Notes: generated by a model from the letters alone, not told the origin. 64,000 nucleotides of DNA from Microbacterium testaceum StLB037 (GCF_008763945.1 NZ_VTQH01000001.1:145347-209346); one strand, 5' to 3'; positions 33,541-42,561 are shown, counted from the first letter of the stretch. A program made the numbers and translations.

Positions 33541-34206
33541 TCAGTCGCCATGGTCGTGGTCCTCTTCAAGGAGCATCCCGACCGAGGTCGCGCAGGCATC
33601 GCCGCGCCACGCCTCGAGGCCTTCGCGAATCGCGAAGCCGGCGATGACGAGGCCTGCGACAGCGTCGGCCCACCACCACCCGAGCAGGCTGTTGACGACG
33701 AGGCCGGCGAGCACCGCGACGGACAGGTATGTGCAGATGAGCGTCTGCTTGGAGTCCGCAACCGCGGTTGCCGATCCCAGCTCGCGGCCCGCGCGGCCTT
33801 CCGCGAGGGAGAGGAAAGGCATGATGACGACGCTGAGCGCGGTGAGCACGATGCCGACGGTGGAGTGCTGCACGTCGACCTGGCCCACGAGGGCCAGCAC
33901 AGAAGTTGCGGTGACATAGGCGGCAAGGGCGAAGAAAGCCACGGCGATGACGCGCAGCGTGCCTTTCTCCCACCGCTCGGGGTCGCGCCGGGTGAACTGC
34001 CAGGCGACAGCGGCGGCCGAGAGGACCTCGATTGTGGAGTCCAGCCCGAACCCGATGAGGGCCGCGGAGGAGGCGACGGTGCCGGCGGTGATGGCGACGA
34101 CGGCCTCGACGAGATTGTAGGCAATCGTGGCCGCGACGATCCACTTGATGCGTCGTTGCAGGATGTGCCGGCGGTCGTCCGTGGGGCGTGGAGTGGTCGT
34201 GGTCAT
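33541..34206 (-). CDS. Cation diffusion facilitator-like metal transporter
   Basis: 221 residues with six membrane helices. AYNLVEAVVAITAGTVASSA and GFGLDSTIEVLSAAAVAWQF form the first helices with a metal-site Asp; ADSKQTLICTYLSVAVLAGL and WWADAVAGLVIAGFAIREGL the later pair with another Asp; the C-terminus ends EEDHDHGD, a metal-binding tail. The cytoplasmic domain typical of longer CDF proteins is nearly absent, as in the cadmium-associated actinobacterial type. The start overlaps the ArsR/CmtR stop by 4 bp, so metal-induced expression is very likely. Confidence 0.85.
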   Translation of the reverse strand: MTTTTPRPTDDRRHILQRRIKWIVAATIAYNLVEAVVAITAGTVASSAALIGFGLDSTIEVLSAAAVAWQFTRRDPERWEKGTLRVIAVAFFALAAYVTATSVLALVGQVDVQHSTVGIVLTALSVVIMPFLSLAEGRAGRELGSATAVADSKQTLICTYLSVAVLAGLVVNSLLGWWWADAVAGLVIAGFAIREGLEAWRGDACATSVGMLLEEDHDHGD

Positions 34207-34547
34207 GCGCAGGTGCAGCTTTCCCCGGCACAGCAGCCCGGTTCGACGTAGAGGACGACGCGCAGCAGCTCGTCCAGGGCGGGCGCCAGGTGGGAGTCAG
34301 CGAGCCGGTACCAGGTGCGTCGACCATCCGGCACGGCCTCTACGAGGCCGCACGCTCGAAGGCACGCGAGCTGATTCGACATGACCTGCCGCGAGACGCC
34401 GAGCGCGTCGGCCATGTCTGACGGGTAGGCCGGGGCCTCCCGGAGCGCAAGAAGAACGCCAGCGCGAGTGGGGTCGGAGAGCGCGTGCCCCAAACGAGCC
34501 AATGCAGCGGTATGCGTCACCGAGGCGGCACGCGTAGTTGTCGTCAC
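34203..34547 (-). CDS. ArsR/SmtB repressor, CmtR-type Cd/Pb sensor
   Basis: 114 residues. The winged helix includes LGHALSDPTRAGVLLALREA and GVSRQVMSNQLACLRACGLV. The CxxxC in LACLRAC on the recognition helix is the CmtR arrangement (C57, C61 in Mycobacterium tuberculosis), and the C-terminal CCAGESCTCA supplies the third cysteine ligand. It should repress its own promoter and the overlapping CDF gene until Cd(II) or Pb(II) binds. The symbol is withheld because specificity is inferred from motif only. Confidence 0.88.
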   Translation of the reverse strand: MTTTTRAASVTHTAALARLGHALSDPTRAGVLLALREAPAYPSDMADALGVSRQVMSNQLACLRACGLVEAVPDGRRTWYRLADSHLAPALDELLRVVLYVEPGCCAGESCTCA

Positions 34548-34642
34548 AGACCAGAACTCTACAGCGAATCATGAATCCACAGAAGACTGAACTCGGAACG
34601 CAAGGAGCCGGCTCGCGCCCTGCCTTCATGGCTCGCACGCGG

Positions 34643-35200
34643 TCAGATCGAGCGACGCAACAGCCGGTGAAGATCACGAACGCGGTCGGCGTCGAGGGTC
34701 CCCGACTGTAGTTTCTGGAGTTGTCTGCCAAGCCACCGAGCCGAAGCGAACTCGGGCTTGTTGGTTGCGCTGAGTCGAGGAAGCTCGCCGGTGTCTCTGA
34801 TGAACTGCGCGCACGCGTCGAATTGCTCGCGCCAGAGTCGCTCCAGAGGATCCCACTCGAAGGCAGGAGACACATCAAGGCGTGCACGCTGGTAAGCGTT
34901 GAGCTGGTCTTCGAAGCGGCGTTGGTAACGACCCCATTCGCCTAGGCGACGTTCCTCCGCGGTGAGAGTGTGTCGGGCTCGGGTGTTCTCGCGGGGGGCG
35001 TGCCCGCTTTCCCACCAGTGATCTTCGTAGCGGTGGAGAGTGTGAACCCACTTCGCGGCTCGCTGCGACCTCGTAGCTTGTCCCCCGAGCAATGCGGCAG
35101 CAGCGCCGGAGTAGATGTTCGCGCCGACGTCATCCGGGTACGCGGGTCGCCAGATCGCGTCGGCGCGGGCGTGGAGATCGGCGGTTGTTGGGGTGGGCAC
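34643..35200 (-). CDS. Helicase-associated-domain protein
   Basis: 185 residues from the GTG at 35200, supported by aaagga upstream; an ATG at 35233 is in frame. Two tandem helical units: the first spans HTLTAEERRLGEWGRYQRRF, the second WREQFDACAQFIRDTGELPR and SARWLGRQLQKLQSGTL. This W-x-x-x-Q-R pattern is the helicase-associated (HA) domain, usually attached to mobile-element helicases, here without a helicase. Likely nucleic-acid binding and probably linked to the mobile genes that follow. Confidence 0.65.
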   Translation of the reverse strand: MPTPTTADLHARADAIWRPAYPDDVGANIYSGAAAALLGGQATRSQRAAKWVHTLHRYEDHWWESGHAPRENTRARHTLTAEERRLGEWGRYQRRFEDQLNAYQRARLDVSPAFEWDPLERLWREQFDACAQFIRDTGELPRLSATNKPEFASARWLGRQLQKLQSGTLDADRVRDLHRLLRRSI

Positions 35201-35369
35201 GGGGTCCTTTCGAGGCGCGGGTGGTGCGCCCATATGGACCTATGCGCGGTGTGGCTTTGCGATGTGGTCGCGCGGCGTGGCGTCGTCGTTGTCGCTGAGT
35301 CGGCGGTCTCGCTTCAGCGCGCGTTCGTACGGTGACGGGTATCCACCGCGCAGACCAGGAGGAGGCCGG

Positions 35370-35693
35370 ATGTCGACGGTCAGCCATGAACAGCCCTGCC
35401 TCACGGATGACATGAACGGGGTTCATATCGTCGAGACGTCCGACGGAACCCAACTCCGGGTGGATCTCGACTCCCGTGTCGTCACGACCTACCCGGTGGC
35501 CGGTAGCTCCATCAGACGGCGTCGGAGCGAGGAGGTGGAGTTGGTACTCCTGGCCACCTGCCGCGTGGGGGAACCGATGGTGCTCCTGCTCGACCTAGAC
35601 ATCCCCGGTGTGTGGTTCACGAGGCGGACCACAGAGGCCGTCGCTCACATCCGCCCGACGGACAACGGCACCGCACCGGGGCGTTCGAGATGA
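35370..35693 (+). CDS. Hypothetical protein upstream of the recombinase genes
   Basis: 107 residues from the ATG at 35370, with a very strong aggaggagg ribosome-binding site. It contains NGVHIVETSDGTQLRVDLDS and VELVLLATCRVGEPMVLLLD, a small beta-rich fold without motif. Its stop overlaps the next ATG by 4 bp (ATGA), so it belongs to the recombinase operon and may be an accessory factor of the element. Confidence 0.6.
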   Translation: MSTVSHEQPCLTDDMNGVHIVETSDGTQLRVDLDSRVVTTYPVAGSSIRRRRSEEVELVLLATCRVGEPMVLLLDLDIPGVWFTRRTTEAVAHIRPTDNGTAPGRSR

Positions 35694-36601
35694 CGCCGCT
35701 CGCAGGCGGAGACGGCGAACCTAAGGACAACGCCGACGCCGTGGTCCCGAGATACACCTCCGTACGGGCGCGGGCCTATTGGGATCAGCTGGAGCCAACG
35801 GTGAACGAGGCGGTGACCCTCGCTGCACGAACGTTGGGACGACCGGCACGCAGTTTGTACCCGCCCGCCGCGGCGTTCGCGCTGTGGGCGTGGCAGACCC
35901 GCGGGGTGCCGGCCCAGACGAAGTCGATGTTCCGCCGCAGGTTGGTCGAAGAGTTCGTCCATCTGGGCATGCCGGACTTCTCCCGAAGCAGCCGCGCCAC
36001 CTATCGTTCGGCGTTGCTGGCCATCGCCGATGCCGTCACGCCGGCGTATGAGAAGACATTGCCGATCCCGAGGTCGGAGCCGACTGCGCCGTACACGCAG
36101 CCCGAGGTGGCCGCGCTGCGGAGCTGGGCGTTACGGCAGGGGCGTCCTTCACGACGCCGAGACGCGGTGACCCTGCTCGCCCTTGGGCTCGGCGCCGGTC
36201 TCGCGACGCGCGAGCTCCTCAGCGTTCGTGGCACGGACTTCGAGTGGCGCGACGGCGGGCTTCACGTCGCGGTGTGGGAGTCGCGTCCTCGGCTCGTGCC
36301 CGTGCTGCCCGGTTGGACAGCACCTTTGGTTGCCGCGTTCGAGTCCGTGGACCGTGACCGCTGGTTGTTCCGTCCTGGACGGCAAGGTGTTCGCGGCGCT
36401 CAGGTCACCGACTTCCTCCACCGCGGCCAGCAGACCGACCTCGATGTGCGCCCTGCACGGATGCGCACTACGTGGCTGCTCACGCACCTGACCGCGGGCA
36501 CCGCTCCTCGGGAACTTCTCCAGATTGCCGGGTTGGAGAACCTGGCCGCACTGGACCGCATCGCCGGGTTCCTGCCTGCATCAGCAGAGTTCACCCTCTA
36601 G
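35690..36601 (+). CDS. Tyrosine-recombinase-like protein, probably catalytically dead
   Basis: 303 residues. The fold outline of a tyrosine recombinase is visible: core-binding helices up to about 150, then LLALGLGAGLATRELLSVRG corresponding to the box I region and RMRTTWLLTHLTAGTAPREL to box II. At the box I arginine position Ala is found (GLATREL instead of GLRxxEL), and the end (ENLAALDRIAGFLPASA) has no tyrosine nucleophile. It probably works as a structural or regulatory partner of the next protein. Operon with the genes before (4-bp overlap) and after. Confidence 0.6.
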   Translation: MTPLAGGDGEPKDNADAVVPRYTSVRARAYWDQLEPTVNEAVTLAARTLGRPARSLYPPAAAFALWAWQTRGVPAQTKSMFRRRLVEEFVHLGMPDFSRSSRATYRSALLAIADAVTPAYEKTLPIPRSEPTAPYTQPEVAALRSWALRQGRPSRRRDAVTLLALGLGAGLATRELLSVRGTDFEWRDGGLHVAVWESRPRLVPVLPGWTAPLVAAFESVDRDRWLFRPGRQGVRGAQVTDFLHRGQQTDLDVRPARMRTTWLLTHLTAGTAPRELLQIAGLENLAALDRIAGFLPASAEFTL

Positions 36602-36685
36602 TCGTCGACAGCCCGGTGAGCGAGCATGCGAGCCGCCCGCCGGGTGCCCTCACGGGTTTTCCGAGCCGCCGCGTACACGGTGGTC

Positions 36686-37675
36686 ATGACCGACAAAACC
36701 CGATCCAACGACATTCGCCGCGATGCCGAAACGTACGGCCACCTTCTCGACCTTCGCCCCGCGACGCCGGACTTCGTCTGGCACCTGATGCTCGGATACC
36801 GCCCGCACGTGAACGCTTCGCAATGGGCAGCCGTCAGGGAGTTCACCCTCGCCACCGCCGTCACCCTCGGCCCCACCACCTTCGACAGCACGCGACGACT
36901 GATGTCCATGTCCACACGTTTTCACGCGTGGGTGTGGGCCACGAGTGAACGAGAGCTCACGGTGGAACGGGTCTACACCCAGAACAACATCGACCTCTAC
37001 GTGCAGAACCAGCTGGGACGCCGTTCTCCGGTGCACCAGTGGGGCGTCACACGACAGCTCGTGGCGAACGGCCGCGAACTGACTGCGGCACTGCGGGGAC
37101 TTCCGGCACCCGACATGAAGCTGCGCGCACCGTTCGCACCCGCGCAGATCGCCACCATGCACAGCTGGGCGAACCGACTGAACACCATCAAGAAGCGTCA
37201 GAACGCCTGGGGACTCCTCGGCCTCGCCGGCGGCGCCGGACTCCGCGCCGAGGAGATCGTCAACGTCAACGTCGATCACGTCGACGTCCTGAACGGACGC
37301 GTGTTCGTCAACGTCTCAGGCGACACCCCCCGCCGGGTGCCCGTTCGTCACGCATGGGCGCGCGTCCTCCTCAAGAGCATCGACGACCGCACCGGTAACG
37401 AGCGTGTCTTCCGCGGACCGGTCATCGAGGAGTACCGCCCCCGCATCATCCAGACCTTCCTCACCGACCACCCCGCCCAGGTGCGCCCCACCCCCGCTCG
37501 ACTGCGCGCGAGCTGGATCGTTCACCACCTCGACAACGACGTCCCCCTGCCCGTCCTGAAAGAGCTCGGCGGCTTCCGCACCTACGACACTCTCGCGCGC
37601 TACCTCGAACTCGCCAAGCCACGCGACCTGTCGCTGTACACCGGTCTTCTCATCGGCGAGGAGCTCGCACGATGA
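36686..37675 (+). CDS. Tyrosine-recombinase-like protein with retained Arg and Tyr
   Basis: 329 residues from the ATG at 36686. Box I is present as GLAGGAGLRAEEIVNVNVDH with the catalytic Arg; box II as PARLRASWIVHHLDNDVPLP with the second Arg; a candidate nucleophile Tyr in DTLARYLELAKP. The usual His residues are altered. It may be an active but divergent site-specific recombinase. Its stop overlaps the ATG of the large downstream gene by 4 bp, and it follows a degenerate paralogue, so the three act together. Confidence 0.65.
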   Translation: MTDKTRSNDIRRDAETYGHLLDLRPATPDFVWHLMLGYRPHVNASQWAAVREFTLATAVTLGPTTFDSTRRLMSMSTRFHAWVWATSERELTVERVYTQNNIDLYVQNQLGRRSPVHQWGVTRQLVANGRELTAALRGLPAPDMKLRAPFAPAQIATMHSWANRLNTIKKRQNAWGLLGLAGGAGLRAEEIVNVNVDHVDVLNGRVFVNVSGDTPRRVPVRHAWARVLLKSIDDRTGNERVFRGPVIEEYRPRIIQTFLTDHPAQVRPTPARLRASWIVHHLDNDVPLPVLKELGGFRTYDTLARYLELAKPRDLSLYTGLLIGEELAR

Positions 37676-39621
37676 TCGCCAACGACGTCGACTACCACTT
37701 CCCGGACCTCGACCTCACCGGCGGAGGCATCAGCGACGACGAGATCCTCGGGCGAGGCCGCACCACCGACCTCATCAGCGACGCCGCCGTCGCCATGATC
37801 GAGGCCCGTGTCCGAAAGTCCGGAGTACTGGAAAGCCTTGAACGGTGGAAAGCGGAGGACCACAACACCATCGGCATGGGCGGACGACCGGCCATGATCT
37901 CCCACCGAGCCGTGTTGACGGCCCTGCTCCTGCTTGCCCGCGAGAGCGCGCCGATGCACCTTCGACGAGCCGCGTTCCTCATGCAGGTTCGCCTCAGCCC
38001 AGCGTCGAAGGAGTTGCTCGGCCTGCCGGAGTCCCATGACGCTTTCATCCCGCAGGAAGCCTCGCGTGATCGCTGGTACAACAACACCGTCCGCGCGTTC
38101 CAGCGCATGAACGCGCTGCTCGACCCCTACCCGCAGGAGCGGTACACGGCGAAGACATACGAGCAGATCCAGGAAATACTCGACGCACACGACGCCGCCC
38201 GCGCAGAGAAGTACAAGGCACGCCTCGACGAATTCAGCCGACTGTTCCTCCACATGACGTTCATGGAGCAGCCGCGCGAACTCCGCCGCGCCTCCGCCAA
38301 ACTCGACGTGTCCTTCGATCAGACCTACGTCGGCACACCGACGACGAAAGGCTTCTCCCACAACACCATCAAGGACCGCATCGCCGTCGAACGTCGCGTC
38401 GGCGACGCGGGACAGCTCACGCCCGGCCCCGTAGACGCCTTCGCCGGCTGGCACATCAAGAACGGCGAGCGTTACGACCACAAGAAGAACGAGAAAGACC
38501 AAACAAACCCTAACTCGAAGGGCGCGAAGAGCGTCGACTACGAATGGGGCCTCGTCGCCAACCTCGCTGTACGCGTCGACTCCGAGAAGCCCGGGTCTAA
38601 GCGGTTCCCGTCGCTCGTCGTCGCCGCGACGCTCAGCATCCCCAACCGCGAAGTCGCCGAAGAAGCCGTCAACCTGCTGCGGTCCGCGACCACGCTCGGA
38701 ATGCGACCGGGCGTCGCCGACGCCGATAAGCAATACTGGGCCAACAGCGTCCCCGACCGCCTGCTTCGACCGGCGCTGCTTACCGGGTTCACCCCGTCGA
38801 CCGATTACAAGATCGACCGCCTCGGGGTGAAGGGCGGCAGGCACGGAGCTCTCTACGCCGACGGTGACGCGTTCTGCCCTTCGACTCCGAAGTCTCATCT
38901 CGAGGCATCGAAAGACCTGCAGACCGGTGTCATCGACATCGCCACCTACCGCGCGCGCGTCGAAGCCCGAAAGGACTGGAAGCTCCACGTCAAACAAAAG
39001 GCCACCGGCAACGGCAGGGTCATCCTGCGCTGCCCGGCACTTGGGCCGAGCCCGACAGTCACCTGCCCTCTCCGCGAGATGATGGTCGGCGCAGCGAAGA
39101 AGGCGCGCCCACACGCCGAGCCCGAGACGCTCGAGGCCGAGTTCCTCGACACCATCTGCACGAAACACTCCGCGTCGTTCGACCTCACCGAAATGATGGC
39201 GCCGCAGCAAGCCTTCGACTACGGCAGCCAGGAATGGGAAGACTTCCACGAGCACGCCCGCAACACCGTAGAGTCCGAGAACAATCAGCTGAAGGCATCC
39301 GGTGACGAGGACATCGAGACGGCCGGCCGCCGACGCGTCCGCGGCTTCAGTGCAGCGCAGATCATGGTCACGCTGCTTCTCGTCAACCACAACATCCGCA
39401 AGATCGCCTCGTTCATCGACGACCTTCGCAAACGCACCGCGAGAAACGCTTCTGCCGAACCCGCTCCGCTTCGCCGACGAGACCGCGTGTGGGCAAACCG
39501 GTACACGAAGACGACCGGCAACGGCGATCTCACCATCCCACGCCGCGGGAGCGGGTCACGACCGTCACCCGCTCAACTGAGCGGTAGCGAAGACACGCTC
39601 ATGCACCCGCTGAGAACCTGA
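37672..39621 (+). CDS. DDE-transposase-like protein of the recombinase operon
   Basis: 649 residues. Candidate catalytic acidic residues occur in transposase-like contexts and order: Asp in AKLDVSFDQTYVGTP, Asp in ALYADGDAFCP, Glu in RNTVESENNQLK, the last resembling the VExxxxxLK signature of IS4/IS1182-type enzymes. A Cys pair (LRCPALG, VTCPLRE) lies between the second and third. N-terminal ~200 residues are helical and probably DNA-binding. A DDE enzyme fused into an operon with two tyrosine-recombinase-like genes is unusual. Which IS family it belongs to cannot be decided here. Confidence 0.6.
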   Translation: MIANDVDYHFPDLDLTGGGISDDEILGRGRTTDLISDAAVAMIEARVRKSGVLESLERWKAEDHNTIGMGGRPAMISHRAVLTALLLLARESAPMHLRRAAFLMQVRLSPASKELLGLPESHDAFIPQEASRDRWYNNTVRAFQRMNALLDPYPQERYTAKTYEQIQEILDAHDAARAEKYKARLDEFSRLFLHMTFMEQPRELRRASAKLDVSFDQTYVGTPTTKGFSHNTIKDRIAVERRVGDAGQLTPGPVDAFAGWHIKNGERYDHKKNEKDQTNPNSKGAKSVDYEWGLVANLAVRVDSEKPGSKRFPSLVVAATLSIPNREVAEEAVNLLRSATTLGMRPGVADADKQYWANSVPDRLLRPALLTGFTPSTDYKIDRLGVKGGRHGALYADGDAFCPSTPKSHLEASKDLQTGVIDIATYRARVEARKDWKLHVKQKATGNGRVILRCPALGPSPTVTCPLREMMVGAAKKARPHAEPETLEAEFLDTICTKHSASFDLTEMMAPQQAFDYGSQEWEDFHEHARNTVESENNQLKASGDEDIETAGRRRVRGFSAAQIMVTLLLVNHNIRKIASFIDDLRKRTARNASAEPAPLRRRDRVWANRYTKTTGNGDLTIPRRGSGSRPSPAQLSGSEDTLMHPLRT

Positions 39622-39773
39622 CGTCTCTCGCGTCACCCCTCACCAGCCGGAGACGGCAGCTCATTGCTCGGAGGTCAATTCGCCGCGCCCGAAAACGGGC
39701 GGAGAGGTGTGGAGTACACCCCGACGCCGTCATTCGTCCTCTTCAGCCCACCAGAACCGGGTAACGAACGACG

Positions 39774-39819
39774 AAAACACGAAAGGCCCCTGCGATCCCG
39801 CAGGGGCCTTTCGTGTTTT
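39774..39819. terminator. Very strong hairpin terminator, 21-bp stem
   Basis: A perfect 21-bp stem (39774-39794 with 39799-39819) and a 4-base loop ATCC, flanked by AAAA on one side and TTTT on the other. It works in both directions: for the transposase-like operon on the plus strand and for tRNA-Pro on the minus strand. Confidence 0.9.
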
Positions 39820-39869
39820 CCGACTTCGTCGGACTGTTTTGCAATCAGTATTGCCAACAGCCCATTCTG

Positions 39870-39943
<74 letters not shown>

Positions 39944-40067
39944 TTACCCGCGAGCGGGCAACTCCCCTATATTAGCCCCTCGCCGACGCCCCCGCGAACC
40001 AACGCCCCTCCCGGGCGTGTGCGCACGCCCTTGTCCGATGTCGGACCCCCTCGCTACGGTTTCGGGC

Positions 40068-40646
40068 ATGACGATCGAGATTCTCCCCGCCACCGGCGAC
40101 CGCTTCGACGACGCTGAGGCGGCGCTCGACAGCGGCGACGGTCCCGGATGCCAGTGCCAATGGTGGCTGCTCACGAACGCGGAGTTCCAGAAGACGTCGC
40201 GCGACGACCTCACCACGCGCTTCCACGCCGAAATGCACGGGGACCGCGCTCCCGGCCTCATCGCCTACGTCGACGGCGAGCCCGCTGGCTGGGTCCGCGT
40301 CGGCCCCCGCATCGACCAGGCCCGCCTACTGCGCACCCGCGACGTCACGACAGCGACGAACGAGCCCCTCGACGCCGACGACGTCTGGTCGGTCTCGTGC
40401 TTCGTCGTCCGCAAGGCCCACCGCGGCCAGGGCCTGATGAAGAGACTCCTGGATGCCGCTGTCTCCACCGCCCGCGCCGCCGGCGCCCGTGTCGTCGAGG
40501 CGTATCCCCTCGACCCGACGGTCACGAAGCGCTCCGCCAACCAGCTGTACCGCGGCACGGTGTCGATGTTCGAGGAGGCGGGCTTCGAGATCGTCGACCG
40601 ACCCAAACCCGATCGCGCGCTCGTCGCGCTGACGCTGCACCCCTGA
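40068..40646 (+). CDS. GNAT-family N-acetyltransferase
   Basis: 192 residues from the ATG at 40068 (MTIEILPATGDRFDDAEAAL). The acetyl-CoA-binding motif A is VSCFVVRKAHRGQGLMKRLL, with the R/Q-x-x-G-x-G/A pattern, and the C-terminal YRGTVSMFEEAGFEIVDRP is typical. An early CQCQWW cluster, seen in a subgroup of actinobacterial GNAT proteins, may bind substrate. The acyl acceptor is unknown. Starts just beyond the tRNA gene and is the first core gene after the accessory region. Confidence 0.85.
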   Translation: MTIEILPATGDRFDDAEAALDSGDGPGCQCQWWLLTNAEFQKTSRDDLTTRFHAEMHGDRAPGLIAYVDGEPAGWVRVGPRIDQARLLRTRDVTTATNEPLDADDVWSVSCFVVRKAHRGQGLMKRLLDAAVSTARAAGARVVEAYPLDPTVTKRSANQLYRGTVSMFEEAGFEIVDRPKPDRALVALTLHP

Positions 40647-40688
40647 ACGCCAGACTTACGATGGAGGTTCGCCGACGAAAGACCTGAC

Positions 40689-41072
40689 ATGACGGATGCC
40701 ACGACCACCGCTCGCGTCGACGCGTGGCTGTGGGCGGTGCGCGTCTACAAGACCCGGTCCGCGGCGACCACCGCCTGCCGCGCGGGGCACGTGCGGGTCA
40801 ACGGCGAACGGGCCAAGGCGGCGCAACCCGTACGGCCTGGCGACGAGCTGCGGGTGCGGATCCAGGGCTTCGATCGGATCCTCGTCGTGAAGAAGACGAT
40901 CGCGAAACGTGTCGGGGCGGCCCTCGTCGCGGAGTCGCTCGATGACCGCACTCCCCCGCCGCCCTCGAAGGAGAGCATGCCGTTCGTTCCGGTGCGGGAT
41001 CGCGGTGCCGGACGCCCCACCAAGCGTGACCGCCGCGAGATCGAGAAGCTCCGCGGCCGCGAGCTCGACTGA
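40689..41072 (+). CDS. S4-domain RNA-binding protein (Hsp15/RqcP-like)
   Basis: 127 residues. The S4 domain occupies the first 70: ARVDAWLWAVRVYKTRSAAT, then AGHVRVNGERAKAAQPVRPG and DELRVRI. The basic C-terminal tail (GAGRPTKRDRREIEKLRGRE) matches the Hsp15/RqcP family, which binds obstructed 50S ribosomal subunits. Located 42 bp after the GNAT gene. Confidence 0.85.
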   Translation: MTDATTTARVDAWLWAVRVYKTRSAATTACRAGHVRVNGERAKAAQPVRPGDELRVRIQGFDRILVVKKTIAKRVGAALVAESLDDRTPPPPSKESMPFVPVRDRGAGRPTKRDRREIEKLRGRELD

Positions 41073-41130
41073 CCGCGCGACCCGCTCCCGACCCCTATGG
41101 CTCTTTCTCGGATCGCCGAGTCGGCGCGCG

Positions 41131-41540
41131 TGGCACAACCTCGGCAATCCGCGCAACCTCAGTCCCCAGCCGCCCCGCCGCGCTGACCCTGCGCGAATCA
41201 CCGACCCTGCGCGGGGCCGCCGCCGGTGCCCGCCGGCCTCACAACCTCCGCGATCCGCACAACCTCAGTATGAAACCACCCCCGCGAACTGGCCCTGCGC
41301 GAATCACCGACCCTGCGCCCGGCCACCGCGTGCGCGCCGCACGACCTCCGCGATCCGCACAACCTCAGTCTCAAACCGCCCCAGCCAACTGACCCTGCGC
41401 GAATCACCGACCCTGCGCGGGGCCGCCGCCCCGGCAACCCCCGCACAACCTCCGCGATCCGCACAACCTCAGCTCAAAACCACCCCGACCAACTGAGCCT
41501 GCGCGAATCACCGACCCTGCGACGGGCCGCCGCCGCCCCG
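41131..41540. repeat. Four intergenic repeat units of ~100-106 bp
   Basis: The block CGAATCACCGACCCTGCG recurs with its gaatcacc part at 41195, 41301, 41401 and 41505. Each copy is preceded by a block close to ACCTCCGCGATCCGCACAAC followed by CTCAG. Spacing is 106, 100 and 104 bp. The 500-bp gap between two convergent genes holds nothing else. Another copy lies at 51125-51210 between parA and a DUF4184 gene, so this is a dispersed chromosomal repeat family and not a CRISPR. The gap contains no gene. Confidence 0.85.
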
Positions 41541-41578
41541 GACGCCGCAGAACCCAGGGCGGCCAGGCCGCAGCTCGG

Positions 41579-42481
41579 TCAGTCCACCTGGTCCAGCAAC
41601 CAGCGGGCACCCCGCGCGCTCGCGCCGAGCGCCTCGACGCGGGCCGCCAGTTCCCGGTCGCTCGTCACGACGACGACGGGCCGAAACGCGCCCGCCAGCT
41701 CGCGCACCGCGGCGACGATCTCGTCGTCGCCCTCGCCCGGTGCGAAACGCACCTCGACGCCGGGCGCCGCGGGCTCGGCGGACCGCGCCTGACCCTCCAG
41801 CACCGCCGTGACCGACGGGAACCAACGCGTGGCGGAGAGGCCGAGGGTGTCGGCATCCATTCCCCGCTCGGCAAGCCGCGAGACCTTGGTGATCAGGCGG
41901 GTCGCGGCGCCGGCGCGGTCCTTCCACCAGCCGTCGGGAACCGAACCCATGACGTTCGCCACGTCGACGACGACAGCGGGCCGCGCGGTCAGCGCGTCGC
42001 GGAGGGCGGGCCACGAGGCAGCGAAGCCGGGGTGCAGGGGCAGCGACTCGACGTCGTCGACGGCGACCCACTCCAGGGCGACGCTCTCGGGGTCGCTGAT
42101 CACCGGCTCGAACGGTGTCGTCACGTCGGCGACCAGGGTCGAGTACGACCAGATCCCCAGGTCGAGCACGCTCTCGAACCGCGCCCGCACGGCATCCGCC
42201 GGCACTCCCGCCTCTTCGCCGGACTCGCGCAGAGCCCCGTCGCGAGCGGATTCGCCCTCGTGCCGCGCTCCGCCGGGGAGGGCCCAGGTGTTGCCGAAGT
42301 GGCTCCACGACACGCGATGCTGCAGGAGCACCCCGCGCTCGGGGTCGAGGGCGAGCAGGCCCGCGGCTCCGAAACGACCCCAGTACTTCTCACCCGTGGG
42401 CGCCACGACCCACGCGTCGCCGGGGTCGCGGGGACCGTGCGGACGCCGCGGTTCACCGGGGGCAGGGGGCTCGATCGTCAT
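41579..42481 (-). CDS. NUDIX hydrolase fused to a NYN/PIN-like nuclease domain
   Basis: 300 residues. Residues 1-165 form a NUDIX domain with the box GGARHEGESARDGALRESGE followed by EAG. Residues ~168-300 begin AVVVDVANVMGSVPDGWWKD, the D-x-N-N/x start of NYN/PIN-like RNase domains, with later acidic residues in GEGDDEIVAAVRE and VVTSDRELAARVEALGA, which complete the usual acidic triad. This fusion occurs in several actinobacteria. It might clean up modified nucleotides and RNA ends together, but that is inference. Confidence 0.8.
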   Translation of the reverse strand: MTIEPPAPGEPRRPHGPRDPGDAWVVAPTGEKYWGRFGAAGLLALDPERGVLLQHRVSWSHFGNTWALPGGARHEGESARDGALRESGEEAGVPADAVRARFESVLDLGIWSYSTLVADVTTPFEPVISDPESVALEWVAVDDVESLPLHPGFAASWPALRDALTARPAVVVDVANVMGSVPDGWWKDRAGAATRLITKVSRLAERGMDADTLGLSATRWFPSVTAVLEGQARSAEPAAPGVEVRFAPGEGDDEIVAAVRELAGAFRPVVVVTSDRELAARVEALGASARGARWLLDQVD

Positions 42482-42561
42482 CGTGTCCAGCCTGGCACAC
42501 CCCTCGCAAGCGGGCGCGGCGTTGCGTCATATCGCGCCGCGGAACACGGGACACTGGTCGC

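Noticed and set aside
41131..41540. CRISPR array
   Set aside because: The would-be spacers are themselves similar between units and the repeats are imperfect; no cas gene nearby.
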